From positions 4,006,239 to 4,070,238 of the forward strand of contig CM028377.1 of NCBI GenBank assembly GCA_013146195.2: a stretch of 64,000 nt of DNA, in the 5' to 3' direction. Shown here in pieces: positions 1 to 10,349 of this stretch. Each line of letters opens with the position of its first letter. Position 1 is the stretch's first letter. Origin of the DNA: Codonopsis lanceolata. Lineage: Eukaryota; Streptophyta; Magnoliopsida; Asterales; Campanulaceae. The translations under genes were made by a program, and so were the position numbers. The notes beneath the pieces are model-generated. The model searched no databases, was not told the origin of the DNA, and was given only the letters and a program-made list of their open reading frames with translations.

Positions 1-57
1 CCCCAAAGCGCTAGGCCCTAGTGTGCCGCTTAACGATTTTTAGAACCTTGATAAATA

Positions 58-1707
58 GACGACAAAACATACAAATGGGCCACCAAACTTTCCCACTTTT
101 TGTAATTCGGCCACCGAAAATTTGAAATATCTATTTGGGTCATTCAACTTTAGTCCAGTTGCAAGCGTGCCCATTTTTTGGATGGACGTTAAATTTAACC
201 GTTAAGTTATGTCAAATATCTATTTTGCCCTTCTAAATTCAAGTTTTTTACCTATTAGAAATCTAAAGGGGTCTAACTGAAAATACAAACAAAAAGAAAG
301 AACAATTATAATTAAAAAAGGGTCAAACTGTAAATAATAAAACTTTTGGGTTATTTGGGTCAACATGTTTGGGTCAATAATGTTTATTATTGATCTTCAT
401 CTTCTCCGGGAAGAAAACCCAGCAACCCAGATCCACAACGATCTCTCTTCACCTTTTTCTCTCGGACACACACACACCAGAGATGAAAATATAGTCTTAC
501 ACATATACCGTAGACAACAAAGATAATAGCAATGATGTTGGGGGCTCTATGGATGTCGACGTCATCGAAGTGGAAGCAGCCTAGGACTCACTAATTTTCA
601 AATCTAAGACGTTCCATCTGAAAACTGCTATACTTTTATCTCTATCTTCCTCTCTCTCTCTCTCCCACTCACACACACACATACACCGGAGACAACAAGA
701 GGCGCCTATAGTCTATAGATGAAAGGGTTTGGCTGGATCTGAGAGAGGGTTGGGGTTGGTACGGCTTGGAGACGCTTGGCCAGAGACGGAGAAATGAGAG
801 ATGGGGGAGCTAGCCAAACTTGTAGGGGAAGAAGCTTGACCGGATCTGTGACATTTCCTGGTTGTAGAGATCGATGGTGTTTGATACGTCTTTGATTTCA
901 ACAAATTCGTGGGATCAATGGCCAAGCTTCAGAAATCAATAGTCCAATCACTCTCTTCTCTGACCATCTTTAGATAAAGCTCCCATACCCGTGGCGCCGA
1001 TGACAACCAGTCCCGCCTGCTGAAGAAGTCACTTGATAGTTTCGTCGTCGAACTTGTGACCCAGTTCGCGGGTCTCCTGAAAGCAGACTATATATATGTA
1101 TTGCGATCCATCATCTTTTATATCTCCTCCATTCTTTTCATTGGGGTCTTCTGTTTGGTTGGTGGGTCTGCAGTGGCGGCGACGACGACAGTCAATTAGG
1201 AGTTGGAATTGATAGTGGTTGTAGAATCGGCGTGACTGGAGATTGCTAGATGAGGGTAGCCAGAGCTTGAACAAGAAATTTCTTCACGTCTTTCAAGTAA
1301 TTGTAAGGGGAAATTGGGGCGACGCATAAATCTTGGTTGACTTTTGATTTCTGTTTCTTCAAGAGTCAACAAAAAAATCAAATACGAAACTGATACTTAC
1401 TGTAACCCTGATCTGTAACCTTAATTGGGGAAGATGAAGATGAATAGACTCAGATCTATAAAACTCTCAAATTCTATTATTTACAGTTGAAACCCTTTTT
1501 AAATATAATTGTTTTTCAATTTATATTTACAGTAGTAAAATAGATATTTGACATGATTTAACGGCTAAATTGAACGTCCATCTAAAAAATGAACTCTCTT
1601 ATAACTAGACTAAAATTGAATGACCTAAATAGATATTTCAAAATTTATATGACCAAATTATAAAAAGATAGAAAATTAGGTGACTCATTTGTTTGTTTTT
1701 GCCTAAA
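58..1707. mobile_element. Non-autonomous Mutator-like element with long terminal inverted repeats
   Basis: The segment at about 58-229 reappears as its reverse complement at about 1536-1707. Both arms share blocks such as 'gaaatatctattt', 'ggtcattcaa', 'gatggacgtt' and 'tcaaatatctatttt' in the same order, with roughly three-quarters identity by eye. Terminal inverted repeats of about 170 bp are typical of Mutator-like elements. The outer ends are blurred and I could not find a clean 9-bp target duplication, so the boundaries are approximate. The interior (230-1535) has no transposase. It carries CT/CA-rich stretches and a stop-free plus-strand run at about 978-1198 that could be a captured gene piece. 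Confidence is good for the inverted repeats and lower for the family name. Confidence 0.7.
978..1198 (+). other. Open frame inside the MULE; possible captured gene fragment
   Basis: This plus-strand stretch of about 73 codons has no stop and no start codon. Its first half reads like a helical protein segment (for example QSRLLKKSLDSF and VELVTQFAGLL), and its second half is hydrophobic. It lies next to CT/CA-rich DNA resembling plant 5' UTR sequence, between the inverted repeats of a Mutator-like element, the position where Pack-MULEs carry captured host exons. I do not recognise the protein family and no splice sites are certain. It could equally be a chance frame. Confidence 0.25.
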
Positions 1708-1967
1708 ATAGATTTCTTCTTACAAAACATTGAAATTGCAGCCGCATGCAACTAGTAGCCGACAGACCGAGACATGTTTGTAAATTCATAGAAACATAGG
1801 ATGCCCTTCTCGTGTTCTTTGACGGTGGTAGTGAAACAGGGCTACAACCGCCGTTGGATCAGACCACACCATGAATATTCTCCTGCTGACTCAACTGATT
1901 GTAAATTTGTAATGACGAATTATTATTATCGTTAACTAGTTTTACACTCATGCCCTTAAACGTAAGA

Positions 1968-2006
<39 letters not shown>

Positions 2007-3353
2007 AAATTGTATTTCATCAAAATGAAGAGGAAAAAATTAAAAAAAAATAAGGAAAAATAATGTTGGAGGTAAATATTTAAATAGAAATACATAAGTG
2101 CATCGATAATATTATAGATTCTGAAAATTTTCCTTATAACACAACATTTGTTGTTTTTTTAATTGCTTTCTCTCTTCATTACATATTAATATTTTAAGAC
2201 AAAAACAGATTATTACTCAATAAATTACTCAGAGAGATTTGTGAGATTAAAAATTACATACTTGTTGTATGTTCATGATTTATTCCAGCTTGTTTATATT
2301 AAAATATTACATACTTATATCTGGAATTTCCAAAAAAAAAAATTAAGATTGTTTTCTGAGTATGTCAACTATCTCTTTGTTTACATTTTTTTTTTCAGTT
2401 GAATGGAAAAAAAAATACATAACTAAATATTAGATATATTTACTCATCGAATCTAGTTTTTTACCCTTTGAATTCCAACGGAGTATATTGGTTTGCATTT
2501 AAATAAATGTAGTGTTAAAATTATGGAAAAAATAACAAAATAAAGTGGCTCAACTTCCATGTATAGCTGAATGTCACATTTGAATTTCTATTTTTGGAAT
2601 GCATTTTAGGCGGGAAAAAATAAATGTTATCGTTATATATATATATAGATTTTGTTGTCTACACTAACAAAGCTCCCCATATATTGCATATTTATTGAAC
2701 TGTAATATTGTACTATCTAAATCGGACGAATAATATTAATGCAAATATTTATGTAAGACGTTTTTATGTGTATTTTATGCAATACGAGATTTTCTTGACT
2801 CGACCTAGTATGTCTTAATGGGTTGAGTTGCATTAGAGTAAAACTCCATCTTACAAATTAAGATACGTGATACAGTCTCACAGGTAAAGGTGGTAATTAT
2901 TGTTCGTGCCATTTATCTGTCCAGACCATCTATTAAATAATGAGTATGGATACATCAAAAATTTAAAATAAGCACAAATGAGCATATTTATTTAAAACCG
3001 TTAATTATGATGAGATAAATGAACGTCAACTTATGCAATCATCACCGAAAAATATGTTAAACCCAATTGTAACAAAAGCATAAAATAGTGGCAAAGCCTC
3101 TGGACATGTTGTGATTTTTAATTTCCATTCCACTTCTTCCGCCCAATTTTTTTTTTTACATTAAACTATTTATTTTAAATATATATTATTTACATCCTAA
3201 ATTGAGTATTATTCTAATATAGCGAACATATCACATTTTAATAGTACTACTAGTTTCTCATAATACACTTCTTATAAGTATGAATGCATAATACTATTGT
3301 ACATCTGTTTATACAATAATAATTGTTTGTACGATTCACTCTCTCTCTCTATA

Positions 3354-3356
<3 letters not shown>
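1708..3356. other. AT-rich intergenic DNA with TA microsatellites
   Basis: I see no coding or structural feature here. There is a (TA)n run at about 1968-2003 and a shorter one near 2634-2648, long A and T runs, and no frame with a recognisable domain. The slightly GC-richer patch at 1735-1880 has no open frame I could interpret. Confidence 0.5.
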
Positions 3357-3443
<87 letters not shown>

Positions 3444-3444
3444 T
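3357..3444. repeat. (AT)n-(GT)n compound microsatellite
   Basis: AT dinucleotides run from 3357 to 3410 and switch to GT dinucleotides from 3411 to about 3444. A near-copy of this compound array follows at 3541-3609, on the other side of the SINE-like sequence. Confidence 0.95.
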
Positions 3445-3450
3445 TCCTCT

Positions 3451-3535
3451 AAGGGGTGGTTCAGTGGTGGACATTGCTTCACAAAGTGTGAGGTCTCAGG
3501 TTCAATCTCTTCCCATGCTCCCTTAAGGAATAAAA

Positions 3536-3540
<5 letters not shown>
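3451..3540 (+). mobile_element. tRNA-derived SINE (5' body, truncated)
   Basis: A box-like sequence (TGGTTCAGTGG, about 3457-3467) and a B box-like sequence (GGTTCAATCTC, about 3499-3509) are spaced about 40 bp apart, as in the internal RNA polymerase III promoter of tRNA genes and tRNA-derived SINEs. The ends do not form an acceptor stem, so it is not a functional tRNA gene. An A-rich tail (aataaaaaataa) follows and runs into a TA microsatellite. The total is only about 90 bp, so it is either a very short SINE or a truncated copy. Confidence 0.5.
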
Positions 3541-3601
<61 letters not shown>

Positions 3602-3609
3602 TTGTGTGT
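3541..3609. repeat. (TA)n-(TG)n compound microsatellite
   Basis: TA dinucleotides from 3541 to 3581 change to TG dinucleotides to about 3609. This is the second copy of the compound array that flanks the SINE-like body. Confidence 0.95.
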
Positions 3610-4072
3610 GAGAATTACACTGTCATTTTCTTCGGCAGTCCCATTGAGCTTAGTACATCAGCTCTAATTGACGGAATATAATTTCATTGTTATGTATTTT
3701 TAGTGAACTACCGGTGATCTCAAAGAAGATTAATGGTTTTTGTAATATTTGAGTAATTTTTAAAAAGAAATAATTTCTTTTTGTATTTAAATGATGATTT
3801 TATGTTAATGAATAAATAAACGTACGTACTTATTAATTGCCCTCTCATTTATGCTCATTTTATTAAATAAGCGCTTACAAACCCGCCTGTTTGAATCCAT
3901 TGCCCACATAAGTGTCACTCATATCACCTCTACTTACAGGAAACTTACTGTAATATTAATAACTAGGGTTTGTGACAAATTGTCGTCAAATTAAACATGC
4001 TACAATCTTTTTTGTAATGAAATAAATATTTAAAATTATCACAAACTTAATTATTTAACGACTTAAATACTA
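3610..4072. other. AT-rich intergenic DNA
   Basis: I see no gene, transposon end or RNA signal in this stretch. Confidence 0.4.
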
Positions 4073-4327
4073 ATCTATCTGTCCTACATTATTATCTTTT
4101 TTTTTATTTTTCATCCGTCCCAAAATAATTAACCAATTTAAAATTTAGTTTTTTAAAACATCACTTTTACCACTGTACACTTATTTTTATCTGTACTTTA
4201 ATTATAAGTCATATAATATAAGGTTTAAATAAAATAATATATTAAATCAATATAAATAAATTAATTAATTATTTTTTCTTAACCCATATACTAAATCAAT
4301 TAAGACGATAATTTAAGAATAAAGAAG
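4073..4327 (+). mobile_element. Stowaway-like MITE, ~255 bp family, TA target duplication
   Basis: It is bounded by TA on both sides, begins 'atctatctgtcctacattatt' and ends 'gacgataatttaagaataaagaag', giving degenerate inverted termini. Internal order (cgtcccaaaataatt, cacttttaccactgta, tactttaattat) matches the copies at 5931-6186 and 6401-6655. Length and TA duplication fit Tc1/mariner-derived Stowaway MITEs. Ends are worn. Confidence 0.6.
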
Positions 4328-4630
4328 TAATTTTTTAAGCATTTAATAAATAGCTCCATCTCGTAATATGACAATACCTAAGAGCAACCACAACAATGCC
4401 AATTACAAACTCTCTAAAACTCATTTTAGAGATTTTTAGCTCCAATTAAATCTACAATGGGAGTCCAAACCAACTCTCCATCTCTAAAATCAACTAAATA
4501 ACTCTTCTAATTTGAAGAGTTGTTTACCTTGAATAGTAACATTTGCCTCTCTCCAAAAACAAACAAGGTTACTAGTATTTTTCAATTAATATTTCATCAT
4601 GTTAAAATATATTTTATTAAAAATTAATTA

Positions 4631-4809
4631 CGTCATTCATTCTGAGCAAAGAGTTCCTGTTTGAAAGTCAATTTTTTTAAATAAAATGACATTTTTAGTA
4701 GTCTATTAGTAATAAAATGATATTTTTATGCCTTCATTTTTTAAAGTGAACTTTTTAACTAAAACATTTCAAAATTGAATAATGAACTCTTTACCCAAAA
4801 CAGAATGAG
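4631..4809 (-). mobile_element. Stowaway MITE nested in the Harbinger MITE (minus orientation)
   Basis: It is flanked by TA (4629-4630 and 4810-4811). Termini 'cattctgagcaaagagttc' and 'gaactctttacccaaaacag' are inverted repeats. The body matches the reverse complement of the 4952-5128 copy through blocks such as 'tgaaagtcaa', 'attagtaataaaatga' and 'ttatgcctt'. Confidence 0.75.
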
Positions 4810-4951
4810 TATATCACTTTTTTTTTCTTGATGCTTTTTTTTTCGTTGCAAGCAATTGAAACATCCCAAAAAAGAATTCTTTTTGTTACTACATCATCAT
4901 AAATTTTTATTTATCAATAATATAGATCTAGAAAGATACATATTTTATTTA

Positions 4952-5128
4952 CTTCCCTCATTCCGGGTAAAGAGTCCACTATTTCACTTTTAGATGTTTC
5001 ACTGAAATAGTTTACTTTCAAAAATTAAGGCATAACATAGTCATTTTATTACTAATGAACTATTAAAAGTGTCATTTTCTTAAAAATTTGACTTTCAAAC
5101 GAGGAATCTTTGTCCGGGACGGAAGGAG
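4952..5128 (+). mobile_element. Stowaway MITE nested in the Harbinger MITE (plus orientation)
   Basis: It is flanked by TA (4950-4951 and 5129-5130). It starts CTTCCCTCATTCCGGGTAAA and ends TTTGTCCGGGACGGAAGGAG, a good inverted repeat of the CTCCSTCCGTCCC type. It is the same family as 4631-4809 in the opposite orientation, about 142 bp away. Confidence 0.8.
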
Positions 5129-5639
5129 TACATTTTATGAATTTAAAATATAAAACATTTCATCAAATTGTTGTGAAAAAATAGAAATAAAAATGATGAA
5201 AAATATATTTGTAATTAGGTTTGTTAGTTGATATTTGAGAGATTTTAAGTTTTTAGAGAAATATAGAGAGTAATTATTGGAGTGAATTCTTTTTTGAAGT
5301 GTTGAAAAAGTGTAATTGGAACAAAAAACGATGTATTTGAAGAGTAATTTAGAGATCCACCATTGTGGATGCTCTAAACGTCTCACCGATATTCTTGTTG
5401 CTTTTCGATTGTGACGTGTGTTTGTAGTGGGCCCATGTCATAACGTTAGTGACTTGCGAACTACCCTTACCAAGACCAATGGGTTTGCTAAAGAGAACAT
5501 GGCCCTTTCAATGACGGCGATCTAAAGTCGTATAGGAGGACCCACTAATAACTAATAAAATAAAGGAAAATAATCTAAATATCGTATACATCTAAATAGT
5601 TACCTTTTTTTATATTTTTCGTCCCGACTAAAATTATTA

Positions 5640-5887
5640 CTCTCCCGGTTAATGAATAATTATCATGTTTGATTTGATATATTATTTAAGAAAAATTAAT
5701 GATTTTATAATAAATATTTATGTAATGTATATTTTCTTTAAAAAACCTTATACATGCGATTCATAATTAAAATAAGAAAAATAGTAAGATAAAATGATAA
5801 AAATATTTTTTTAAATAAAGTTTAGCAATATGACTAATTTTTTGAAACCGAAAAAAAATAAGTACAATTATTTAGTTAGGAAGAGAG
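5640..5887 (-). mobile_element. Stowaway-like MITE (minus orientation)
   Basis: TA at both flanks (5638-5639, 5888-5889). Termini CTCTCCCGGTTAATGAATAA and TTATTTAGTTAGGAAGAGAG form an imperfect inverted repeat. Read in reverse complement it shares block order with the 6401-6655 copy (acttattttttttcgg, taattatgaatcgcatg). Confidence 0.65.
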
Positions 5888-5930
5888 TATATTATTTCCA
5901 AAACTTTTCTTTTTAAAAAATATAGGTTTA

Positions 5931-6186
5931 CTCCCTCTATCCAAAAATTATTGGCATGCTTTCATTCTTATGTCCCAAAAAAATTATTTTGAATGATTAG
6001 TTTCTTTTTTAGTAAAACACTTTTACCATTTTACCCTTATTTTTTTTCATATTTTTATTATGCATCGCATGCTTATGAATTTTAAAGGAAACCACATATT
6101 ATACGAATGTTATTGATTAAGTAAATTGTTTTTTTTGTTAATTAGTATTTAAGTTTAAACATGTTAATAAATTAGGGATGAGGGAG
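5931..6186 (+). mobile_element. Stowaway-like MITE
   Basis: TA at both flanks (5929-5930, 6187-6188). It begins CTCCCTCTATCCAAAAATTA and ends ATTAGGGATGAGGGAG. It belongs to the ~255-bp family seen at 4073 and 6401. A second possible end, 'aggaatatagggag' at 6312-6325 followed by TA, suggests it was inserted into, or formed with, another copy. Confidence 0.7.
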
Positions 6187-6400
6187 TACTATTTTATCCT
6201 TACTTTTTCTTCTTACTCTAATAATATATATGCCAATTATTTTTTAAAATTTGTGTCCCCAATCAAACAATACACTTATTTAGAAAATGCAATAAAATAA
6301 GACAATTATTTAGGAATATAGGGAGTACAAAATTTCTATCCTAATTTACGCATTAAGCATGTAATAGAAATAAAATGTAACACACAAGTTATGTTAGATA

Positions 6401-6655
6401 CTCCATCTGTTCCTAAATTATTGTCATTTTTTTTTTCGTCAGTCCCAAAATAATTGTCTTCTTTGAAACTTTACTTTTTACGACAGCACTTTTACCACTT
6501 TACCCTTACTTTTTCATCATACTTTAATTATGGACCACATACACATGATCTTTAAAGTAAACTACACATCAAACTAATATTAATAATCCAGTCAAATGTG
6601 TTTTCTTAAACCGTGTGTCATGTCCACCAAGACGATAATTTAGAGATGTATAGAG
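6401..6655 (+). mobile_element. Stowaway-like MITE
   Basis: TA at both flanks (6399-6400, 6656-6657). It begins CTCCATCTGTTCCTAAATTA and ends TAATTTAGAGATGTATAGAG. The internal 'cttttaccactttaccctta' and 'tactttaattatggacc' match the neighbouring copies. Confidence 0.7.
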
Positions 6656-6698
6656 TAATATTTAACCAATCAAATGTTTGTCACCTAAATTTTTACTA

Positions 6699-7366
6699 TG
6701 ATATGCCAGGCCTAAATCTAGTCACGAGGAAAGCACATACAATCATCACGTATCAATCACGAGCTAAGAAGTGAGTGCCCCACGCAAGCGATAAGTGCAC
6801 CGACCAAAATGTTCGACCAATGACCATGCTCAATCCCTGACTATGACTGGTCGGACTAAGCATGGCCTATCCGACCAGGGGGCCATTCCCAGGCAACATT
6901 GACAACACAACGAGAAAGTATAGCTTACTAGGACAGGACCACGCCCATCCGACCAAGCATGGCAGCCACCGAGTAATGAGTCTCACAAAAGGAAACGTTT
7001 CCTTAAGTTAGCCGGATTCTCTAATCCCGCTTGTCATGCCTACAATGAAGGAACGACAGTAAAACCATAATAAACAACTATCAAATCACAATCCAATAAG
7101 GATTCGATGGCAAGGGCTATATATACCGCTCATAAACTCTAAAAAGGTATGCACACTTTAAGCCTTAAAACTCTATTAAATTGTTTTATCTCTAAAGCCT
7201 TGATACTTACTCTCATGCCGGAGTGGTTACGTGAGGCCTTGCCTTGCATTGCTACTAAGGTTCTTTCTTGATCATTGACAGGTTTTAGGAAGATCCAACC
7301 CAACACATAAGCCCAGATATCCTATTATTGCATTCGGACATCCCAATGTAGAATTTTAGCAAATCA
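6699..7366 (+). repeat. 5' LTR of element E (Tat-type Ty3/gypsy)
   Basis: It starts TGATATGCC and ends AGCAAATCA, with a short TGAT..ATCA inverted end. A TATA-like GCTATATATA lies at about 7116. The following 'tttggttctgtcgtcaagaaatcg' (7368 onward) looks like a mutated TGGCGCCGTCTGTGGGAA primer site, common in this lineage. An alternative LTR end at 7280 (TTGATCATTGACA) cannot be excluded. The partner 3' LTR is not in the window, so these limits are inferred from structure. Confidence 0.55.
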
Positions 7367-7904
7367 ATTTGGTTCTGTCGTCAAGAAATCGATGCTTTTA
7401 AGCCTTTTCCAGTTTCCCGATCAATTTTTGACTCTATCAACTCTTGAGGAGGAAATCACTATCTCCGAAAAAGGAGAAATCTTATGTCACAACTGGCAGT
7501 GATGATCGGGGTCATGATTGCTGGAGAGTCCTCCCACACAGATGGTTGAAATGTGAGAGGACTGAATGGAAATCGATAAGCTAAAACTGGTGTATTTGAA
7601 CAGGTGCCAGGGCCAACCCCCGAACAGAAGATGGAGCTGGATACACTGCAGGTTCGAGACGAGCCAGAATTCCAGGCTCAAGACGAGCTGGAAGAGATTA
7701 TTATCAATATTACATATCCCGAATAAAATCAAAATCGGGACAACAATGACAGCTAAAATGTAGGCAAGCTTGATCGCATAAATGAATAAGAGTCTGAACG
7801 TGTTCGCATGGACAATGGATGGATGAGGTGGGGTTAGTGAGGACGTTTCCCTCCATCATTTGAATGTGCATCCAACCTTCCGGCCAATCCAATAGCGACT
7901 AGGG
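7367..7904 (+). pseudogene. Element E leader and remnant of gag N-terminus
   Basis: This is the sequence between E's putative 5' LTR and the insertion of element D. A plus frame starting at 7484 reads MSQLAVMIG and soon stops. A second frame at about 7588-7724 gives an acidic stretch (PTPEQKMELDTLQ, DELEEIIINI) reminiscent of Tat gag N-termini. The rest of gag and protease expected before RT is missing: the next E sequence, after D, is already RT. An internal deletion of E at the D insertion point is inferred. Confidence 0.4.
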
Positions 7905-8434
7905 TGATGTGAAATCTTTGAAGAATTATCATAAGTGGAAAGATAAACAAAGGGCACGTTTTGGATTTGATACTTCAAGGTTCAAAAAGGCTATGGAGGA
8001 TTATAATGTGGTGTTCAAGAATAAGCAACCGGGTTATCCAAAAGAATTACAAACATGCAAGTCTCATGCATGGAAAGGGCACGGGTGCATGACATATCAC
8101 AAGGAGGGCTACCATGGCCATTAGCTCTTTAGGGTCTATTTGGGAAGGTGGCACGACAACGATTGGCAAAGGGTTCCAAGGCAACTTAGGACACTACAAG
8201 GAGGGTACGCTTAAAGACCCACATTGGGTTATTTTGAAGCATGGCACGACAAGGGTAAGCAAGTGGAACCAAAGCGGGTTAGGGCCTTACAAGAATGGCA
8301 TGCATGGGATGATTGAATTAGGGTTGCTCATGGGAGTGGCTTTCACCACAAGCAGCAGAAAGAAGGAGAGAAGAAAGAAGGCAGCCGAACACTTCTCTAA
8401 AGGGGCGACCAAAGAGGATCCTTGATCTAGAAGG
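7905..8434 (+). repeat. Element D left LTR, first segment
   Basis: It aligns with the first half of the right LTR (47661-48190), sharing 'gaagaattatcat', 'tctcatgcatggaaagggc' and 'ttgggaaggtggcacgac'. It ends at the GAAGG target duplication (8430-8434) where element B entered. Short open frames at 7909-8425 are LTR sequence, not separate genes. Confidence 0.85.
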
Positions 8435-10328
8435 TGTTGGAATATACCTACTGAATCAATACTATTCCTTTGCATATTCCAAAACATTTTTATTTGCTTG
8501 TTCTCATTACTGCGTGTCATAACAAGTGGCTAAACGGGCTGCGTACAGATTAGTGTGGCAGCTTGTTTGACATCGCATAGGTCTTAGACTAGGTAAGTCT
8601 ACGTCTTAGTCCTATTCTTATATGATGACCAGCAGACTAGCGATTCCAATACACCAACACCAGCATACCTGCTACAGAGTAAAAGATCTACTGAAGACTT
8701 GTCACCAGCAGACACTCTATGGTTTAATTGTTCATATCGCAACTACGTCAACCACTATCGTCTGGAAGACGAAATATTTTGAAAGAACATCATACCAGTA
8801 GACCTTTAATCTACACGTGTGGCAAAGAGAAAAGGTTGCAGCTGTTCAGAAATGATAAAGTTCTCAAGCTTCAAAATTCAATCTGACTTTAAAGTCCTGA
8901 CATCTCAAGACCTGCAAGATCTAGTTGGATATTGTTCTACATTATCAAATAGATATCCTCTCTCTGCATTTAGTCCAAAAAGTCAAAAGAATCTACATTA
9001 TTGGACAGACCATTTTTCAGTATACTATCAATCATACCTTATTTTCAGAGACACGTCAACTGAGTCTGATTGGTAACTATTCAAGATCTTCAGAGAAAAA
9101 TCTTTATCCAACAGACTTCAACGTCAACACTGTTCCAACGGATAGAAGATCAATCAACATATCTCAACGATCTAAAGGTCCCTATCTATAGAAGAAAAAC
9201 CTCTTCTCCCTTTCTCAACAGAGAGATCAGAGAGTGATCGAGCAGATAGACAAGGCTGTGAGATCGACAAAGAGATCGTATTCAACAACAATCTACTAAT
9301 ATCATCATAAGAGATCACGGTGAAAGAACCCTGACCTTAGAAAAACACTTTCTGTGGATTGCTAGGAAGAAAAGAGAAAAAGAGAATAGAGAGATCAGAA
9401 AAACAATAAGATATAGATCGGTGTCTTGATCAAGAACTTACTTCTTGATTTGAATTCTTCAACCTCCTTCGAAGATCTCAGTCTCTAACAAAGCTTCAAA
9501 GATTTCATTTTTAAACTAGAGGCCAACTACTTTAGATCCGTTGAAGATAGATCTTGAAAGATGCCCAAGGAAAATGAAGAGTTGTCTGTCTGCATTGCAT
9601 TCATACCTCCAGACTTGTATTCTATTACAAGTGATGTTGGTTGTGCAATCATAGATCATCATAAGGATTCGATTCTCTGCACTCAGTCGCTCAGATATCT
9701 TATATCTGAGTGACCCTAAAAATTGTCTTATCATATCTATCCCTCATTGTTGTGTCTTACTACTATCTATGCTTAGGAATTTCTGTAATGAATTCTTAAG
9801 GAGGGGCTAAAGTTCTAGACAAAGTGGGTAGATAAATTAAATAGTCTAGGTTGATGTATTAAGTATGTTTGTCTTTGAGCAAACCTCTGCTGAATTTTAA
9901 TATAAGATATTTATAAAACTCAGCTTTCATTCATCTATTAGCTTTTATAAACTGTTTTACTCATTTGAAAGCTATCCTCTCATAACTCCTTAAACCTGCA
10001 TCTGGAGAAGGATTAAGTATGTTATTGTTCTGATCATATATTTGTGTACGACTAATTAGGACTTCCTTGATAAATCTGTTTAGCCTTAATCTTTCCGCTG
10101 CCAAAACCATTTGTAGGCTTTCAATTTATTACTAGCCTGTCAGCAGAGATCATTACTCTGCTCAGAGAAAGTCTGCTGATCTAGACTATCAGTAGACATT
10201 CTTCTTCAACAAATTACTTCTGCCTTTAAATATGTTCTTTATGAATACTCTAAGAAGATTTTTTAATTGGCATTATAGGCTATTTACCCCCCATCTAGCC
10301 TATTTGAGCATACTTGTGGACCAACAAC
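8435..10328 (+). repeat. Element B 5' LTR
   Basis: It starts TGTTGGAATATACC and ends GTGGACCAACA, aligning over its whole length with the fragmented 3' copy. Near its 3' end it carries CTATTTACCCCCCATCTAG (10282-10300), a C-tract motif shared with solo LTRs J and F. It also holds several copies of a CAGCAGAC/TCTACTGA motif (8636, 8684, 8707, 8795 and 10137-10200). Confidence 0.9.
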
Positions 10329-10330
10329 TA

Positions 10331-10349
10331 GTATCAGAGCAAGACTCTG
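10331..10349 (+). other. Element B primer binding site (tRNA-Met type)
   Basis: TAGTATCAGAGCAAGACTC follows the LTR after two bases. It matches the initiator tRNA-Met site TGGTATCAGAGC except for the second base. Confidence 0.75.

Larger units (their letters stand above)
4382..5374. mobile_element. PIF/Harbinger-type MITE carrying two nested Stowaway MITEs
   Basis: Left end GAGCAACCACAACAATG and right end CATTGTGGATGCTC are imperfect inverted repeats of the common plant form GAGCATCCACAATG. They are flanked by a 3-bp TAA duplication (4379-4381 and 5375-5377), as expected for PIF/Harbinger elements. There is no transposase. The interior holds two TA-flanked MITEs at 4631-4809 and 4952-5128, so the pre-insertion element was about 630 bp. 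Confidence 0.7.

Noticed and set aside
3323..3526. Plus-strand ORF of 67 codons with Tyr-Ile and Cys-Val repeats
   Set aside because: It is a translation of the (AT)n(GT)n microsatellite and the SINE-like body, not a gene.
3451..3540. Functional tRNA gene
   Set aside because: A and B box-like signals exist, but no acceptor, D or anticodon stems pair properly. It fits a SINE better.
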